A stretch of DNA of 64,000 bases, taken from Datura wrightii. Taxonomy: Eukaryota; Streptophyta; Magnoliopsida; Solanales; Solanaceae. The stretch is taken from the NCBI GenBank assembly GCA_035772735.1, contig JASDFA010000001.1, positions 79,200,001 through 79,264,000 of the forward strand. The letters run 5' to 3'. Numbering within the stretch: position 1 is the first letter of the stretch; each line of letters opens with the position of its first letter. The notes under the pieces are model-generated. The model was given only the letters and a program-made list of their open reading frames with translations. It was not told where the DNA came from and searched no databases. Made by a program: the position numbers and the translations under genes. This document shows positions 46,363-56,720 of this stretch, piece after piece.

Positions 46363-47583
46363 ATGTAGGGAAGACAAGACAAGGGAAAGGGCGCATCCAC
46401 ATCGGGCGCCGATAGAAAAAGAATAAGGTTGGGAACAGCAGTTCCAGTAGCACCAGTGATTCTGCGAGGCCAACACCGACAATACAGAACCCGATGGGTG
46501 ACTGATGAAGGGCATAAATGGTATGCAAAACACAAAGAAACCAAATACTTCCCGGAAGAGCATATAGCAAGGGAGCCACTGGCATAGGAATTCCCGAGGA
46601 TCGTACACCGGATTGACACTGCTAGGCTGAACTTCCTCTTCGAAGATCCTAAGGAGTGCAATTTCCATCTGATTCGGGAGTTCTATGCCAACTGGAACCC
46701 GACCCTCCGCAGTCACACCGTCAAGATAAGAGGGCAGGTTGTCACGTTTGAGCCCCATCACTTGAATGCTATATTAGGGGCACGGGACACAGACGCCCAT
46801 GTACTCCGACAGCTGAACATAACTCCACCTTATGCGTACATCAGACGCACTCTATGTGGAGCCCGTTTGACACCACAGTGGAGCAGGCACAAAGAGAGGG
46901 GCTACCATCAAACACTGCCCTACTCTTAGATGAACAGGGAAGCCAGAATCTGGCTAAAAATTGTGTGTTCCTGCCTGATCTCGGGGGTGCACATGACAGA
47001 TGTCACCCGGGATCGAGTGTGCTTGGTGTACGCCCTGATGAAAGGGCGTGAGATAAATGTTGGGGCGATGATCATCTCCGCCATGAAGAGGGCACGCTTG
47101 CATCAAGGGCACAGGTACGGGTTCGGTGGTTTGCTTACCACGTTCCTGAGGGGCCATGATATCGAGGAGGAGGCCCTAGATTACATCCCACAGATTGACA
47201 GGCGTGCCTTGGATGTCACCAAAACCAAGGCACCTGACACTACTCATGGACCTGTTCTCACACTAGCCGAGCGACATGCTCGGGATGATCAGTATATGGC
47301 CTGCATGTACGGGATACAGATGTTGCAGTTGCGCATTGGCGGGAGGCCAGCAATAGAAGATGAGCTTTGGCAGCTTGACTTGGATTACCCCTTCGGCGAA
47401 AATGCTCGGGATCTATATCGAGTGAGGCCAGCTTTTGTGGAGCCTGTAAATGATGATGTCCCCACCGATGAGGAGACCCGCTATGAGGACTCAAATGTTG
47501 AGTCAGATGAGGACAGTGGGGGCGATTCAGATATGGGAGACGAGGCAACGACACCTAATGAAGAACTTGAATACTTCGATTGA
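46363..47583 (+). pseudogene. Element D post-pol ORF (ATHILA ORF1-like)
   Basis: Collinear with C 37248-38457. ATG at 46363 is followed at once by TAG. Then GKGASTSGADRKRIRLGT, TRWVTDEGHKWYAKHKETKY and EEHIAREPLA, a TAG at the same codon as C's TAA, EFPRIVHRI, IREFYANWNPTLRSHTVKIR and VVTFEPHHLNAILGARDTDA. A TAG at 46927 lies where C has CAG. The last 217 codons are open: CLVYALMKGREINV, GFGGLLTTFLRGHDIEEE, RIGGRPAIEDELWQLDLDYP, and an acidic tail ending ELEYFD. No transmembrane segment is evident, so an env-like role is not supported. Function unknown. Confidence 0.82.
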
Positions 47584-49377
47584 TCAGGGAGTTTCACCAC
47601 CCACATTTGTGATATGTTGAATTTTGTGAATACTAGGGACAGTGTTCGGTTTAAGTGTGGGGTGGGAGTAGTTAGGTGCCAGCTGTTTCGTCGCTATTTT
47701 GTTTATGTGTATGTGTTGTGTTGTTGTGCCTGTGAAAAATATGACCCTGTGACTCTGTGTGATGTGTTCTATAATTAAGTGGTGTTGTAATGAATGTTAA
47801 GGTGTTGTGTGTTGTGTGAGCTGTTGTTGAATGGTTGTTGTGTAAATATTTGTGTTTTCTATCGAAATTATTGAAATTTTTAAAATTTTTCGTTAAATTT
47901 CTTTTATTTTGGGTTTCTCGGCCTTTGTTTTCGGTGCTTTTATCGAGAATAGTCCCATTGAACCGAAGTCATAATTAGTGATCGTTCCCTATGATGGATG
48001 GATGACAACCGTCTTAAGGGAAATGTAGTCGATAGGAGTAGTTTTTCTTTATTTTCTTTCTTTTGGTTGTTTCCCAAACATGTCGCTACTTTATGGTTCG
48101 GAATTCTCGTTACGTGTTGTATATGATATTAAGTTGCAAAGGTGATTCGTATGAAAGCATGCAAATGCATAAACACGTTGAGATACCTAGGCCATAGAGT
48201 TCGATTCGGTGTGATCGAGGCTTAATATCGAACTCTTGTAATTAGCTGATTGTAGAGTCTGTGAATATGTCTTGAGTTGAGCATGTGTAATGAGTGTGAG
48301 GTGAGTTTTCGATTATTCCATGCTATAATGAAGTGTCTAGAACTTGTCTGGTGTATGTACGAAACGAAATGAAGGATGTGTATTGTAGGAAAGGATGTGG
48401 GCATTTCTTTAATTAAATCGAAAGTTTTTCCATTATCATACCTACCTTGAATGTACATCCTAGTTAGCCCCATTGAGCCTTTAACCTATTTTTTTCCTTT
48501 CTTTGAAGAGGTACAAACCGAGCTTAATCATTTCTTTTCATTAGCCTTGAATTTGATGCAAAACTCTTAGCGCTCAAGAAAAACAATTTTCCCACAGTGT
48601 AAAGGAGTGAGAATTGTGAAAAGGAAGAAAAAGCGGAAGTGGTGAAAGTTAAAGAAAAGGTCAAAGGTGCACTTGCTGAAATTAAATAGAATAAAGATGT
48701 ATAACTAATCTTAGTTATTAAGTCGAGTGTGCTTAAAGAAATGGGAACAAAAACAAAGAAAAATTTCAAGAATAAGAAGATGAAGGAAGAAACAATGCCC
48801 ATAATGATGGTGGGATGTATTGAAAAGCGCTTAAGGAAGCTAGTTGCTATTATTGGTTAGCCTAGTATTTACTAGTTCCTTAGCTTACATTACAACCCGT
48901 TAAGTCCTATGTGATCTTACATCACGCGTCCTTATATTAGTGGAGTAGTACACTAGAGGAAAGCCTATGGTTCATGACATGATGCATGTGAATCCTTTGG
49001 GAGAGAGAGCGAAATCGTGTTCATATACCCCTACATGTAATGCTTTGGAAATCGTATGATTGCAAAGGGGGAGATTCTCTTTTGTTGTCAGGGCACATGC
49101 TTGACGAGAGATTAAATTTTGTGTTGGGTGTCTTGATCAGTTGATTTGCATGAGTTTGCCGAGATCAAGAGTCGATTCGTGAGTCTAGGAGGTCTTAATG
49201 AGGGGTATGTCATTGTATTGATGAGACCATGCATGTTTTCTTGATGATTTGCTAGATTAAATAATCAGTATAGCCGTAGCTTGAATTGTCGAGCCAAAGT
49301 AGCTATGCGTTGGTGTCAATTGCATGAGATGTGAGAGTATTGTTCGAGGACGAACAAGGTTTTAAGTGTGGGGTAAG
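47584..49377 (+). other. Element D 3' non-coding region
   Basis: About 1.8 kb, collinear with C. It contains the conserved block ATGATGGATGGATGACAACC (47991-48010) with GTCTTAAGGGAAATG, the AAGCCTATGGTTCATGACAT block (48962-48981) and the terminal GAGGACGAACAAGGTTTTAAG, ending in the purine-rich GTGTGGGGTAAG next to the 3' LTR. Confidence 0.8.
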
Positions 49378-50607
49378 TGATCTTGGGCAGAATTATATGC
49401 CCAAGTGATACTCAAATGCTTCATTTCGTCTTTGTTATCTATTGTTATTTGTGCATTCTCATGTGATTTGTAGTTAAAATGTGAATTTATACTAACCAAC
49501 ATGATTAGTGTTGTTTTGTAGGTAAAATGGAATTTTGGGAAGCTAAGATACATGTTGGTAAAAATCAGGAATGGACTTGGAAGAAAGGAGTGGAAAAGGT
49601 CAAGGAAGAGCAACAAAAATAAGGGCTCCGCGATGGAGCCGCGTCACGCTGCCATCGCGGAGGCATTCTACCTCGGGTGATTTAATTTTGGCCATTTCCA
49701 CTAGTATAAATAGCACACTTAGGTTTTATTTTAAACATTCTGACTTTGTTGAGCAAGAACGTGGGTTACAGGCAGTTGAGGGGACGAAAATTCTAGGGTT
49801 TTTCTCTATCTCTTTCTTTTTTATCTCAATTGTTTGTATGATTTATACTCATTTGATGATGTTTAATCCACAAATGAGTGGATAATTCACTTCTTGCTGA
49901 GGTTAAGAACAATTGTAGTGGAATGTAATTGTTGATCATTTCAGTTTTCATCTTTTCTTCAATGGTTGTTCTATCCATTCTTGTTCTTACTACATTAATG
50001 TTTGGCCAATGTTAATGTATATATAAAAAAATCCAATTTTGATTTTGAAAAGGAAAGAAATTGGAAAGATGTGAATTGGTAGGATATGATCTCTTCTTAG
50101 TTTGAGAAAATTGAGAATTGATTTACATTCAAAATAGGAATATATCTGAAAGTCTTATTAGTCAATTAAGGAATCGGGAATGTATGGCTAGAACATGAAA
50201 TTCTTTTATCACAGAAATGTAGATTAAGACTCATGATTCTTAAGTTGGATAGGAGTCGAAAGTTCCAATCCGTAGGCAATAATTCTTGACTAGCAACCGA
50301 AGGAAAGATTAACTGAATTGTATTGACAAATTAATTCCCTGCATGTTCGTTTTAACCTCAGCTTGCTCATTACTATTGTTCAGACTCACTTTATGATTTT
50401 GCCTTAGATTCGTATTGATTAGTAAACTCAAACTCTCAAAATCTTATTCATTTGGTTGTATGCATTCTTAAAGATATAGTTCATTAAAACTTAAGTTAAT
50501 TAGTACCGTAGCTCAGTCCCTGTGGGATCGATACTTGGCCTTACTTAAGCCACTTTACTACTTGTTCGACCACGTGCACTTGCATGTAGTCACCAAACCA
50601 CCGAACA
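49378..50607 (+). repeat. 3' LTR of element D (internally deleted)
   Basis: TGATCTTGGG to ACCGAACA, 1230 bp. It aligns with the 5' LTR except for one deletion of about 275 bp: GGCCATTTCC joins directly to ACTAGTATAAATAG. The deletion removes most of the inverted-repeat array but keeps the TATA box near 49703. The break lies in a TTCC(C)A repeat, so short homology may have guided it. Confidence 0.93.
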
Positions 50608-50612
50608 CATAT

Positions 50613-52065
50613 GAGCACACATGAAGCCCGACTTGTAACCCTAGTTGGGAGGGTGTCCATAACTTGCCAAGGGTAGAACCATGAAAGTGCAATATCACCA
50701 TGAAAAGGGCCATTTGGGCTGGGGACAGTCACATAAGAGGTCCCAACATACCTAAGGTGGCACGGAGTTTATGAGATCTGGGGCAGAATCTAGGCCCCGA
50801 GCCTACTGGGTGTTTGATACTACCCCAAATCATATGTAGTGCTCATAGTATAATATACATGAATTCATGGGCTAGTTAAATCATGATAATCATAAACATG
50901 CATGTACATATGTGAACTAGCCATGGAATAAGGCTCGTGAGTTGGCCAAAACATGATTCGTGATTCAAAAGTTCATTCATACTAGTAAAACATGCATATA
51001 GCTTGGAATTCATAAAATTATGATGGGTAATATCATAAATCCATAATTCAAATCATAAACATGATGGGTTCGTAAATATCATCATTTGAAGAGAAGATCA
51101 TGAATCGATTCATCATGGGTTATGCATAATTAGACTTAATTTCATAACAATTAAAATAAATAAAATGATAAATGGTTGAGATAATGGAAACTGATCCAAA
51201 ACACATAGATTATGATGAGATTCTAAAATCACAAGACCCATTATAAATCATTAGGCTTTTATAAAATCATCTTCAAAACCCAAGAATGAAATTTGAAGAA
51301 TTGAAGAGAAGAGCCTTGAATCACCTTTGATTACCTCTAAATATTCTTGCATGCATGAATGGGGACTTAGAATAAATTATCTCCCCTAAAAACCCAACTT
51401 CCATAAGTTAAAACAACGTAGTTTGGGCTCTCATAGCGTAGAAAATTCAAAAATTCCCTTAATGAATCTGCCCCGAAAACTGGCCGGGTTGAACAAATGG
51501 ATGGAACCAATAGGTCGATAGAGCTAAAGATGATCTGTTCTGTAGCTCGTGATTTGCACTATTGTAGCTTACTTCTGAAACTAACCAACAGACGGATAGG
51601 ATGACTCGTCCTCTGAAACAATGATCAGTTACATCGTCCGTTGCTTGCTCACCACAAAAATTTGAATCTGCTTACCACGGGCCTCACCAAGACTCGTGGT
51701 TCCTTCCAATGAGTTGTGGTCTCGATCCATTGTCTAAACTGAAATTTCTTGCACCAAAACAACGACCGGTAATAACGACTCATTACAATCCACAATGAGT
51801 CATTCGAAGGCCCGTTGTATGCCACCTGCTGAACATAACCTCTTCCAATGCCTGCTGATAACAACTCGTTGTTCCCAACAACGAGTCGTTGTTCATCCGT
51901 TGTCTCCACTACCACCCAGCCTTCCTTAACCAGCGATTCCATATAACAACCCGTGGTTTCATACCACGAGTCGTTCGATGGTCTGTTCTGTGAAATTTTT
52001 CCCATTTCAGCAGTTTTCAACTTTTAACCTCCGGCTTTATTCTCAAGCACTTTCGAGGTATTGCA
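50613..52065 (-). repeat. 5' LTR of element F, distal piece
   Basis: Continues the F LTR after element D (50608-50612 is D's TSD copy) and ends at the LTR start TGCAATACC on the minus strand. It has CAACGAGTCGTTG-type palindromes at 51535-51975. It is followed by the F TSD CATGC. Confidence 0.92.
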
Positions 52066-52640
52066 CATGCTGCATCAGGACATCGATTTTCCCCGTGTAG
52101 TTTTACACGCCTAGCAGATGGAGGCAACATATCAGAGAGGAAAAGAGACAAGTGGGCCAGGACAAACATTTATGGGACCTCTCAACTGAGATTGGGGGGT
52201 GGACAGCGCCAGTAGTCTCATCGTAGGTCTTTTGCTCCATCACCATCATCAGCCAGTGCACTATCCAGACCACGAGGTGATCAGAGGGGAAGGGCCTTAG
52301 GCTTGAGGGGCTAGAGTAGCATGCAAATAGAGCATACTTTCCCAGCCTATGTTAGGTGTGGCAAGAATCACCCAGGTAGGTGTTTAGTTGGCTCAGATGC
52401 TTGTTTTGGGTGTGGCAAACCTGGACATAGACTCAGGGATTTCCCTTCAGCCAAACTAGGGGATGGTGGACCCCGTATCCTAGCCACTAGTTCAGCAGCT
52501 CTAGCAGCATGTCCCTCCAGTAGGGTGCTTCAACTAGTTCAACTAGCGATCAGCGTCATAATAGGTTTTTTGTCGTTGTGTCTCGATAGGAGCAGGAGAC
52601 TTCCCCATACGTGGTTATTGGTATTTTAAGAGTTTTCCCC
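52066..52640 (+). pseudogene. gag: Element E gag, C-terminal part
   Basis: Resumes after element F: LHQDIDFPRVVLHA, a TAG, QMEATYQRGKETSGPGQTF, a Ser/Arg-rich stretch, then YVRCGKNHPGRCLVGSDACF and the zinc knuckle CFGCGKPGHRLRDF. The last Cys of the knuckle is Phe, while F keeps Cys, so RNA binding by this copy would be lost. It runs on into protease without a clear border. Confidence 0.88.
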
Positions 52641-55267
52641 CTTGATGTTTATGCTTTAGTAGATCCAGCGGCTACCTTGTCTTTTATGATGCCCTATGTT
52701 TCTAGTAGTTTCGGAGTCAGTCCTGAAATCCTATCAGAACCCTTCTCAGTCTCTACTCCAGTCGGTGATTCAGTCATAGCTCGATGAGTGTATAGAAATT
52801 GCCCTGTCACAATTCGTCATAAAGTCACCTCACCAGATCTAGTAGAGTTATCCATGACAAATTTTGATGTCATCTTTGGTATGGGTTGGCTATATACATG
52901 TTATGCCTCAGTTAATTATAGAACCCATGCAGTAGAGTTCAGATTTCCCGGGGAGCCACTCTTAAAGTGGAAGAGTAGTTCAGTTGTTCCTGCAGGTTGT
53001 TTCATTTCCTATCTTAAGGCCAGAAAGATGATTTTCAAAGGTTGTGTGTACCACCTAATTAGGATTAAGGATGCTGCATCCGTGACCTCGACTATCCAAT
53101 CAGTCCCAGTAGTATGCGAGTATCTAGAAGTGTTCCCAAATGATCTATTGGGTATCCCTCCCGAGAGGGAGATCGTTTTTGGTATTGACCTTCTTCCCGA
53201 CATGTAGCCTATATCAATTCCTCCTTACAAAATGGATCCATCCGAGCTAAAGGAGTTGAAGGAGCAGTTAAAGGACCTTCTATACAAGGGTTTCATCAGA
53301 CCTAGCAAGTCTTCGTGGGGTGCACCAGTTTTGTTTGTCCAAAAGAAGGATGATTCCCTGCGGATGTGCATTGATTATCGGCAATTGAACAAAGTCACCA
53401 TCAATAACAGGTATCCTCTCCTCAAGATTGATGACTTGTTTAACCAGCTTCAAGGTGCTAAGTTCTTTTCAAAGATAGACCTCATATCCGAATAACATAA
53501 GCTTAGGGTTCGGGAGAGTGACATTTTAAAAACAACGTTCAAAACTCAGTATGGTCACTATGAGTTTGTAGTTATGTCTTTTTAACTAACGAATGCTCCT
53601 ACAGATTTTATGATCTTGATGAATAGAGTTTTCAAGCCATATTTGGATATGTTCGTGATTATGTTCATAGATGACATCATTTTATACTCTTGCAGCGAGG
53701 AGGAGCATGCCGCTCATTTGAGAGTGGTGCTTCAGACTTTGAAGGATCATCAGTTGTATGCAAAATTCAGCAAATGCAAGTTTTGGTTAGACTCTGTGGC
53801 ATTTTTGGGTGATGTGGTGTCGAGTGAAGGTGTGTAGGTAGACTCTCAAAACATAGAAGCGGTGAAGAATTTTCCTAGACCGGAAAAATCCTTCAGACAT
53901 CAGGAGTTTCTTGGGCATAGCAGGCTACTATTGGAGGTTTATTGAGGGGTTTTCATCCATTGCAGCAACATTGACTAAGTTGACCCAAAAGAAGGCAAAG
54001 TTTCAATGGTCAGAGGCCTATGAGAATAGCTTCCAAGAGTTGAAGACTCGGCTCACATCAGCACCTGTGTTGACCCTACCTGAGGACACCGATGGATTTG
54101 TAGTATATTGTGATGCCTCGAAGATCGGCCATGGTTTTGATGTAGCATGATAAAGTTATAGCCTATGCTTCCAGGCAGCTGAAAGTGCATGAAAAGAACT
54201 ACCTCTCATGATCTCGAATTGGTGGCGGTAGTATTTTCCTTGAATATATGGAGACATTATTTGTATGGGGTCCATGTAGATGTGTTCACGAACCACAAGA
54301 TCCTACAATATGTGTTTACCTAAAAGGATCTGAATCTGCGTCAAGAAGGTGGTTGGAGCTATTCAAGAATTACAATATAAGTGTCCTTTACCATCCGGGT
54401 AAGGCCAATGTGGTAGCAGGTGCTCTTATTAGGCTTTCTATGAAGAGTGTGTCCCGTGTAGAGGAAGAGAGGAAGGAGTTGGTGAAAGATGTACATTGAC
54501 TTGCACGGTTGGTAGTTCATTTGGTTGACTCGACAGATGGTGGAGTTATTGTTTAGAATGGATCAGAATCATCCTTGGTGACCGATGGTAAAGTTAGGCA
54601 AGACGAGGACCTTATGTTGGTGAAATTGAAGGAAGATGTCCATAATCAAAAGGTGGAAGTCTTCTCCCAAGGGGGAGATGGGGCGCTTCTATATCAAGGT
54701 CGCTTGTGTGTTCTGAATGCTGGTGATTTGAGAGGCCGGATGTTGCATTAGGCTCATGGTTCTAGGTATTCTATCCATCCCGGTGCCATCAAGATGTACC
54801 ATGACCTACAAGAAGTCTATTTGTGGAATACATAAAGAAGGACATAGCAGAATTTGTGGCTAAGTGTCCAAACTATCAGCAGGTGAAGGTTGAGCATCAA
54901 AGACCCGGAGGTGTGCTCCAAGATATTAGCATTCTTACTTGGAAGTGGGAAGAGATCAACATGGACTTCATTATAGGTTTGCCTCGCACTTGTCAACAAT
55001 ATGACTCCATCTGGGTGGTTGTAGACAGGTTGACTAAAGCTGCTCATTTCCTAACGGTCAAAAATACCGATACAGCTGAGGATTATGCTAGGTTATACAT
55101 TCGGGAGTTAGTTCAGTTGCATGGAGTGCCCTTGACCATCATATCAGATAGAGGAACTCAGTTTACCTCTTAGTTTTGGAGATCATTTCAAAAGGGGCTT
55201 GGGACTCAGGTCAAGCTTAGTACAACATTTCACCCACAGACGGATGGTCAGGCGTAGTGGATCATTC
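52641..55267 (+). pseudogene. pol: Element E pol: protease, RT, RNase H, integrase (truncated)
   Basis: Protease reads VDPAATLSFM in place of DSGAT. Then FDVIFGMGWLYTCYAS, and RT with RMCIDYRQLNKV and FIDDIILYS (53660-53700). RNase H: VVYCDASKIGHG; TDHK reads TNHK. The integrase finger has CPNYQQ (a Cys changed to Tyr), INMDFIIG and ISDRGTQFTS, then TAG where Gln is expected, and HPQTDGQA followed by TAG at the catalytic Glu position. Frameshifts lie near 53900, 54145 and 54200. Sequence similarity ends at about 55267 within the integrase core, where LTR sequence of element B starts. Confidence 0.92.
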
Positions 55268-56274
55268 AAAACCTACTCTATGCTTCTTTTAGCCCTTATC
55301 AGTTCTCTCTCCCGAGTTCAACCAATGATCCAATATATAATATTTGAAAGGTGCTCAAACGAACAAATAAACATGAAATCAAGTAGGCATAAACAATCTT
55401 GAAAAGAATAATTAAACATCTAACATAAAAGAACTTTCAAACTACTACCATCAAGCTATGGACAAAACCCTAGATTAGGGAGTTTATCCACTCATGTTCA
55501 AGTGTAAACCCAAAGAAATAATCATTTGAATCAACAAAGATAAAGAGTAATAAAGAAAAACCTAAGAAGAAAATGAAACTTCTTGTCTCTTCCCCCAAAA
55601 CCAGCGTTCAAGGTTTGATCTCTCCAAAAAAATTCCCTAGAAATACATTTATAAGCATGGTAACAAATTTCCTTTTTCCCTTAAGTAACTCAGCTTTTGG
55701 ACTTAGAAAAATAAGTCCTATACAAGCCCTGGCGCGCAATTCACCTATCTCTCCAAACTTGTCTCGAATTTCTTCTGAAGTTTGGCTTCTAGCGCGCACC
55801 ACTTCTGCTATCTCATCAAGGTGTTGGTCAAAATTCTATAGTTTGAGACCTAGTGCACCAATTCTCTCAATGCACTAGAGAGTTAGAAACTTTTCCCAAG
55901 CTTGGATCCTCTCTGGCACACCATTTCTCTCATTTTGCTAAGGTGTTGATCAAAATTCTTCTGAAGTACAAGGTCTAACATGCTGCTTCAGCCATAGCAC
56001 TAGCTTGAGCATAATTTCTATGAAGTTATGTTCTGGCGCGCTACTTTTCCCATTTCACCAGGCCAAATTTTCCTTGAGTTTTTCTTTCTTCACACCTTGC
56101 ACCTTATTTGAGTATTTTTCTATGTGTTACTTGCCAAAATAATATAAAAACATCTGTTAGCTCTTTTCATACACATATTCATGAAACTTTGCATCTTATA
56201 AGGATAATCTTCTCAAAACATAATAAAGAAAGGTGAAAATGTGACAAATAGGCATAACAGTATGTCCAACATCA
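55268..56274 (-). repeat. 5' LTR of element B, remaining part
   Basis: Matches 12219-13159 (AAACCTACTCTATGCTTCTT against AAACCTACTTTATGCTTCTT), including the TATTTATA box (near 55649), the CTGGCGCGC array (55728 onwards) and the LTR start TGATGTTGG at 56274 (minus). The inner ~500 bp towards the primer site are missing. It carries an extra ~60 bp near 55412-55466 relative to the left copy. Confidence 0.85.
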
Positions 56275-56279
56275 AAACT

Positions 56280-56720
56280 CCACTCAGTGATAAGAACTCG
56301 ATCTACCGACTGATCAACACCTGCAGGCATGAATATAGCGTCCCAACTAGGGCGTCAGTATGGAAATATACCGAGTACGTAAAGAGGAAACAAAAATAAG
56401 ATACAGACTTCAAATCCACAAGTAAGTAGAATAACAGTAGGAAATATAGAAGATATTAATATAAGGAAACCAAAAGTCAAGTAAAGAAAATAGAAATTAC
56501 CTGGATCCTATAAGTCTGGCAAGTCCAAATCAATAAACAAATAGATGAACCAATGGCACCTAGCCAATGTAATTTACTTGTTTCCACCTGCATCACCTAT
56601 GATCCATCTAAACGTCTTACCTAATTCAACTCTAGGCCCTTTAACGAGCTCAACCATCACCATTTCACATGTTCAATCCACAAATAACAGAACAATGTCA
56701 ATATAGAAAAATAATGTGGG
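56280..56720 (-). repeat. Element G LTR, right piece
   Basis: After the B TSD the sequence continues with CCACTCAGTGATAAG, then (minus) TACTCGGTATATTTCCATAC, which resembles the R region of the Tekay LTRs. It is taken as the continuation of the LTR cut at 11685. The right border is not visible and 56720 is approximate. Confidence 0.45.

Larger units (their letters stand above)
28355..50607 (+). mobile_element. Athila-like element D, full structure, interrupted by element C
   Basis: Plus-strand element with 5' LTR 28355-29858, Asp-type primer site, gag, protease, RT, RNase H, integrase, spacer, post-pol ORF, 3' non-coding region and 3' LTR 49378-50607. It is flanked by a perfect TSD CATAT (28350-28354 and 50608-50612) within the LTR of element F. 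Element C sits between RNase H and integrase. Without C it is about 12.5 kb. Many stops show it is not autonomous now. Confidence 0.95.
20317..52065 (-). mobile_element. Tekay/Del chromovirus F, complete but interrupted by element D
   Basis: Minus-strand element with both LTRs (3' LTR 20317-22577; 5' LTR 27667-28354 plus 50613-52065), primer site, gag, pol and polypurine tract. It is flanked by a perfect 5-bp TSD, CATGC, at 20312-20316 and 52066-52070. Removing it restores the gag frame of element E. Its 5' LTR is split by element D. Confidence 0.93.
17271..55267 (+). mobile_element. Tekay/Del chromovirus E (3' end deleted), interrupted by element F
   Basis: Plus-strand element: 5' LTR 17271-19422, primer site 19427-19438, gag from 19640, interrupted at 20316 by element F, resuming at 52066 and running through protease, RT, RNase H and the integrase core to about 55267. 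There it stops inside integrase and joins an LTR fragment of element B. The chromodomain, polypurine tract and 3' LTR are missing. Because the 3' end is lost, its TSD cannot be checked. It is inserted in the spacer of element B. Confidence 0.85.
11686..56274 (-). mobile_element. Athila/Tat element B, gutted host of the main nest
   Basis: Minus-strand element. Its left end is the 3' LTR 11686-13159 and its right end the remaining part of the 5' LTR (55268-56274). Flanking 5-mers GAACT (11681-11685) and AAACT (56275-56279) match at 4 of 5 bases, as expected for an old TSD. Present: both LTRs, the 3' non-coding region, the post-pol ORF and part of the spacer before it. Absent: gag, protease, RT, RNase H, integrase, primer site and the inner part of the 5' LTR. 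Element E inserted at 17271 and a later deletion ending at ~55268 explain the loss. The pairing of the two LTRs as one element is inferred from the TSD and shared sequence. Confidence 0.7.

Noticed and set aside
46363..47583. Envelope gene of a virus-like retroelement
   Set aside because: The position after integrase is suggestive, but I see no signal peptide, membrane span or cleavage site; it fits the ATHILA ORF1-like family better.
28355..50607. A large gene-bearing island between two copies of similar flanking sequence
   Set aside because: The flanks are one Tekay LTR split by the insertion, and the content is retroelement D plus C.
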